From CAYOFK01 sp964403185 (lineage in GTDB: Bacteria > Bacteroidota > Bacteroidia > Bacteroidales > VadinHA17), in the NCBI GenBank assembly GCA_964403185.1, contig CAYOFK010000035.1, positions 1-19,074 on the forward strand: 19,074 bases of DNA. The letters run 5' to 3'. The notes under the pieces were generated by a model. That model did not search any database. It was not told where the DNA came from and saw nothing but the letters and a program-made list of their open reading frames with translations. The position numbers and the translations under genes are program-made. The stretch's first letter is position 1; each line of letters opens with the position of its first letter. This document shows positions 16,848 through 19,074 of the stretch, piece by piece.

Positions 16848-17462
16848 TTATTTCATTGTATATTTTGAGATCATGATTGCCGGATCCTCCAACAGGTCAA
16901 AATATTTGAGGGAATTGACGCCACCGGGCAATCTGGAGACAGGCTCCATCCCCTCTCGGGCCTTGTTAAATTCTGCGATCTTCTGCATCCCGGAGGCCCC
17001 TTTGCCGTATTTTAATAAAGAGCTGCTCACCGGTTGCGTCCCTTTGTTCATGTGGGATGATACGTAGTACAATATTTTTTTCGATTCCAGGTAGGCCATT
17101 TCAGGATCATCGAAAGTATCGGATGGCCCGGACCGCAAGAAACCGAAGTAAACGCCCAATATGATCAGCATTGTGGCAGCCACGCCTGCCAGCCAATACA
17201 ATTGATTCCTGAAAGATTGGGTTTCTCTTACTCCCCTCATTTCAGATTGCTGAACGGCACGCACGATGTCCCTCTCAAGGTCCTCATCCGGAATAAACTC
17301 ACCCCTGCTCATTGATCTCCAGGAAAACATATCCCGATCAGCCAGAAACTGTTCCGGCACATCCCCTGCTTTAAAAAAGGCCTCCAGACGAGCTTCCTCC
17401 TGAAGTGACGTTTCACCCCTATAATATTTTTTCAACAGATGTTTTGTCTCCTGAATTTTCAT
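16848..17462 (-). CDS. Anti-sigma factor, single-pass membrane protein
   Basis: A 204-aa protein with a cytoplasmic N-terminal domain of about 85 residues (LLKKYYRGETSLQEEARLEA, a pattern common in Bacteroidota anti-sigma factors), one membrane helix (about residues 88-111, LAGVAATMLIILGVYFGF) and a periplasmic part of about 90 residues. There is no CHCC zinc motif and no FecR domain visible. Its start overlaps the sigma gene by 44 bp, the usual arrangement for a sigma/anti-sigma pair and consistent with translational coupling. It should bind and hold the sigma factor at the membrane until an envelope signal releases it. DUF4252 proteins upstream and downstream are candidate sensors or targets. 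Confidence 0.83.
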   Translation of the reverse strand: MKIQETKHLLKKYYRGETSLQEEARLEAFFKAGDVPEQFLADRDMFSWRSMSRGEFIPDEDLERDIVRAVQQSEMRGVRETQSFRNQLYWLAGVAATMLIILGVYFGFLRSGPSDTFDDPEMAYLESKKILYYVSSHMNKGTQPVSSSLLKYGKGASGMQKIAEFNKAREGMEPVSRLPGGVNSLKYFDLLEDPAIMISKYTMK

Positions 17463-17964
17463 GATTATAGAACTTTGTAATCAATTCATCTCTTACTTTT
17501 TTCCGGGCCCTTGAAAGGATCACCCGGACATTGTTTACACTTAAATCTAAAATCGACCCTATTTCCTCATATTCATATCCTTCAACATCCCTCAGGTGGA
17601 TCACGGTCTTCTGCTTTTCCGGCAGTTCATTGATGATTTTCCTGACAAGCATTGCGGCTTCGGCAGCGTGTACAATTTCGTCTGCTCCCCGATCTGCAAG
17701 CCTGTCGGTCCGGGAGAACTGATCTTCAATGGAAACTGTCCGGCGTGCACGAATCCGGTCGATGCAATGGTTCCGGGTCATGGTCATTGCAAAGGCTTCC
17801 AGGTTTTTATAATTATTCAGCTTACTCTTTAGTTTCCAGAGTTTTACATATATTTCCTGGACGGCATCCCGGGCATCTTCAGAGTTCCCGAGCAATCTGC
17901 AGGAAAAGCCATACAGCTTATCCTGCATAGGCAAAACTTGTTTTTTAAATTCCTCAGGATCCAT
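17419..17964 (-). CDS. ECF RNA polymerase sigma factor (sigma-70 family)
   Basis: A 181-aa protein. Sigma region 2 lies at residues 11-75 (MQDKLYGFSCRLLGN, DARDAVQEIYVKLWK, AFAMTMTRNHCIDRIRARR), and region 4 at about 113-162 (LPEKQKTVIHLRDVEGYEYEEIG, then a helix-turn-helix ending NNVRVILSRARKKVRDEL). No region 1 or 3 is present, as expected for ECF factors. It would direct RNA polymerase to a small set of promoters, probably including its own cluster. The last 44 bp overlap the anti-sigma gene. A possible promoter with a palindrome lies upstream at 17998-18029. Confidence 0.94.
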   Translation of the reverse strand: MDPEEFKKQVLPMQDKLYGFSCRLLGNSEDARDAVQEIYVKLWKLKSKLNNYKNLEAFAMTMTRNHCIDRIRARRTVSIEDQFSRTDRLADRGADEIVHAAEAAMLVRKIINELPEKQKTVIHLRDVEGYEYEEIGSILDLSVNNVRVILSRARKKVRDELITKFYNHENSGDKTSVEKIL

Positions 17965-17997
17965 ATACCAGGTTTCCGGTCGTTCCGTACATTATTT

Positions 17998-18029
17998 CAA
18001 AGATCGCGAAATCTAACGATTTCAACAAT
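17998..18029 (-). promoter_or_regulatory. Candidate sigma-gene promoter with palindrome in the spacer
   Basis: On the minus strand, GATCTTTG (18005-17998) differs from the TAnnTTTG consensus at one position. ATTG (18029-18026) lies 20 bp upstream as a possible -33. The palindrome GAAATC-taac-GATTTC (18008-18023) fills most of the spacer, where a regulator could bind. The leader would be about 25 nt. Confidence 0.35.
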
Positions 18030-18088
18030 TTTTTCAAAAGCGGCAGGTCCTTTAATTTTACGAACCAAAGCCTCAAATACGGAAGTAT

Positions 18089-18607
18089 CTACTTTTCAAG
18101 TTCCAACTCCTCAAGGATGGCCAGCTGGTCCATATCCAGAGCACACGACAGGCTCCCCAGGTTCTTTAAATCGATATTCCCACGAATGATAACCAGGGCA
18201 TTATCCTCCCCTTCTCCACCGGCAACAATGAGTAATTCCCTGATGATACCCTGGCTTTCCTTAACCAGGATCTTAACCTTCTGATGCAGTTTCTTTACAC
18301 TGATCAATTCTTCGTAATTCGAGGTGTTCAGGTCTTTCATAACTTCATCAAAGAAGTTTACACCTGTCAGGACGCCCTCCTCTTCCACAACCAGGATTTT
18401 TATGGATTCTATACCGGCAAGATCCTGAAGGTTTTCATTTTCCTCATCCATGCCGGCCAGCATTTTAAACATGCTCTTATTAACGACTACAGTGGTCAGA
18501 CCTTCTTTTCCAGCATATTTCTCAAAGATTTTATCGGCGGAGTTTTGCTGTGCAAACATTACAAAAGGCAAAGCAAATGCAACAATAAGCAATGTCAATT
18601 TCTTCAT
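18089..18607 (-). CDS. DUF4252 protein, secreted (first gene of the sigma cluster)
   Basis: A 172-aa protein read from the ATG at 18607. An ATG 11 codons upstream would add a charged stretch before the signal peptide. The signal peptide is MKKLTLLIVAFALPFVMFAQ. The mature protein carries the DUF4252 signature: FEKYAGKEGLTTVVVNKSMF, GIESIKILVVEE, VNFFDEVMKDL, a Glu/Lys-rich middle block and LLIVAGGEGEDNALVIIRG followed by IDLKNLGSL. It is closest in sequence to the protein at 16294-16821. The spacing of 124 bp before the sigma gene is large enough to hold a separate promoter for that gene. Function unknown; probably periplasmic. Confidence 0.86.
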   Translation of the reverse strand: MKKLTLLIVAFALPFVMFAQQNSADKIFEKYAGKEGLTTVVVNKSMFKMLAGMDEENENLQDLAGIESIKILVVEEEGVLTGVNFFDEVMKDLNTSNYEELISVKKLHQKVKILVKESQGIIRELLIVAGGEGEDNALVIIRGNIDLKNLGSLSCALDMDQLAILEELELEK

Positions 18608-18664
18608 GATTTCTGTTTTTAATTTATAAGATTTCTTCATTTACTTACAAAGAAGACGAACCAT

Positions 18665-18678
18665 TAATGAATTCATTA
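18665..18678. promoter_or_regulatory. 14-bp perfect palindrome upstream of the first DUF4252 gene
   Basis: TAATGAATTCATTA reads identically on both strands and lies 58 bp before the DUF4252 start codon. It could be a dimer-binding operator. A palindrome of this length is expected about once by chance in 19 kb of random sequence, so the evidence is weak. Confidence 0.25.
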
Positions 18679-18694
18679 CAAGAATAATGAAGCA

Positions 18695-18762
18695 AGTCAC
18701 GGGGTGACTCATTAATCTTAAGGTAAATGCTTACCCCTGTTAATATAAGTCACCCCGTGACT
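18695..18762. repeat. Paired inverted hairpins flanking a third (BIME-like)
   Basis: AGTCAC-ggg-GTGACT (18695-18709) and AGTCAC-ccc-GTGACT (18748-18762) are exact reverse complements, 38 bp apart. Between them lies GGTAA-atgc-TTACC (18722-18735), and ATTAA/TTAAT next to the outer arms could extend a long stem. The whole could form a cruciform or a Y-shaped RNA. A paired, opposite arrangement of palindromes is typical of BIMEs. Confidence 0.7.
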
Positions 18763-18806
18763 ATCAGATAGTGCAATGTCTTTAAAAAGAAAACCCGGGA
18801 TCCGAT

Positions 18807-18831
18807 GAACGAACGGGGACGTTCGTTCTAC
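18807..18831 (-). repeat. REP-like hairpin with 5'-GTAG
   Basis: On the minus strand GTAG is followed by a hairpin of GAACGAACG and CGTTCGTTC (9 bp, loop TCCC); the last base of GTAG is also the first of the stem. It has the same architecture as the element at 6149-6171 but a different stem sequence. It does not share the CTTAGC core of the RAYT-flanking arrays. Confidence 0.65.
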
Positions 18832-18895
18832 ATAGGAATTCTACTAACTATTCAGCAAATCAACCTCCCTTAGCCTAAGCCTCCGTCTCAGCCTG

Positions 18896-18930
18896 TATTC
18901 GTCGGACGATTTAGAGGTGTCCGGCGAATA
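18896..18930. repeat. 12-bp-stem hairpin in GC-rich intergenic DNA
   Basis: TATTCGTCGGAC (18896-18907) pairs with GTCCGGCGAATA (18919-18930) at all twelve positions, one of them a G-T wobble, around an 11-base loop. From 18641 to 19074 I see no gene, only hairpins and the 54-bp element; the GC-rich part at about 18880-19020 differs in composition from its surroundings. Confidence 0.65.
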
Positions 18931-19020
18931 AGTACGGCCAAAGCCGCGGCCTCCACTGAAGCTATGGCAGCACGCAACTGGCGACGGCAGGCAGGCGGGT
19001 ATCCGCAGGATAAATGACCT

Positions 19021-19074
19021 GGGGCTGTCTCAAAAGTCAGATTACATATCATTCCTGCGAAAGCAGGAATCCAT
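19021..19074 (+). repeat. 54-bp intergenic repeat element, copy 2, cut by the window end
   Basis: An inverted copy of 6028-6081, with 53 of 54 bases identical. It begins GGGGCTGTCTCAAAAGTCAG and contains the ATTCCTGC/GCAGGAAT hairpin. It runs to the last base of the window, so it may be longer. Confidence 0.9.

Noticed and set aside
6082..19020. A 13-kb composite transposon bounded by the 54-bp inverted copies
   Set aside because: The insertion-sequence-like ends belong to elements lying outside the segment, there is no transposase inside it, and the genes are ordinary housekeeping and envelope genes.

Overview
The window reads as a chromosomal segment of a Bacteroidota bacterium (probably Bacteroidales or a close relative; the order is a guess). 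The evidence is two or three signal-peptidase II lipoproteins, three DUF4252 proteins beside an ECF sigma factor and its membrane anti-sigma factor, a FadL-type outer-membrane barrel, a possible TAnnTTTG promoter element and the general lack of strong Shine-Dalgarno sequences. There are no rRNA or tRNA genes, no phage genes and no CRISPR array that I can see. A run of 100 N at 2545-2644 marks an assembly gap.

Layout. Positions 148-1721 hold an overlapping pair: a small exported, probably barrel-like protein and a lipoprotein calcineurin-like phosphoesterase. Positions 1730-2809 are a REP-type locus: a RAYT (REP-associated tyrosine transposase) gene with arrays of the same short GC-rich palindromic motif on both sides. 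Next come divergent genes for a cysteate synthase-like PLP enzyme (minus) and a DigH/GHL10-type lipoprotein glycosidase (plus). Positions 5788-6503 are non-coding and packed with hairpins and repeat elements. Then follow a minus-strand pair (two-helix membrane protein plus YbjQ/UPF0145 protein), a membrane-anchored phosphoesterase, a secreted M1 metallopeptidase with a six-helix membrane protein directly downstream, a large secreted protein with three repeated modules, a Tyr/Gly-rich segment and a basic tail (minus), and a FadL-like outer-membrane protein (plus).

Positions 15699-18607 form a five-gene minus-strand cluster: DUF4252, ECF sigma factor, anti-sigma factor, DUF4252, DUF4252 lipoprotein. 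Sigma and anti-sigma genes overlap by 44 bp. The simplest reading is a self-contained envelope-signalling module. The last 430 bp are again non-coding hairpins and end in an inverted copy (53 of 54 bases identical) of the element at 6028-6081.

The items most worth following are the RAYT/REP locus with two different array forms, the triple-DUF4252 sigma module, the cysteate synthase as a hint of sulfonolipid synthesis, and two 5'-GTAG hairpins that look like a second REP family whose transposase is not in this window.
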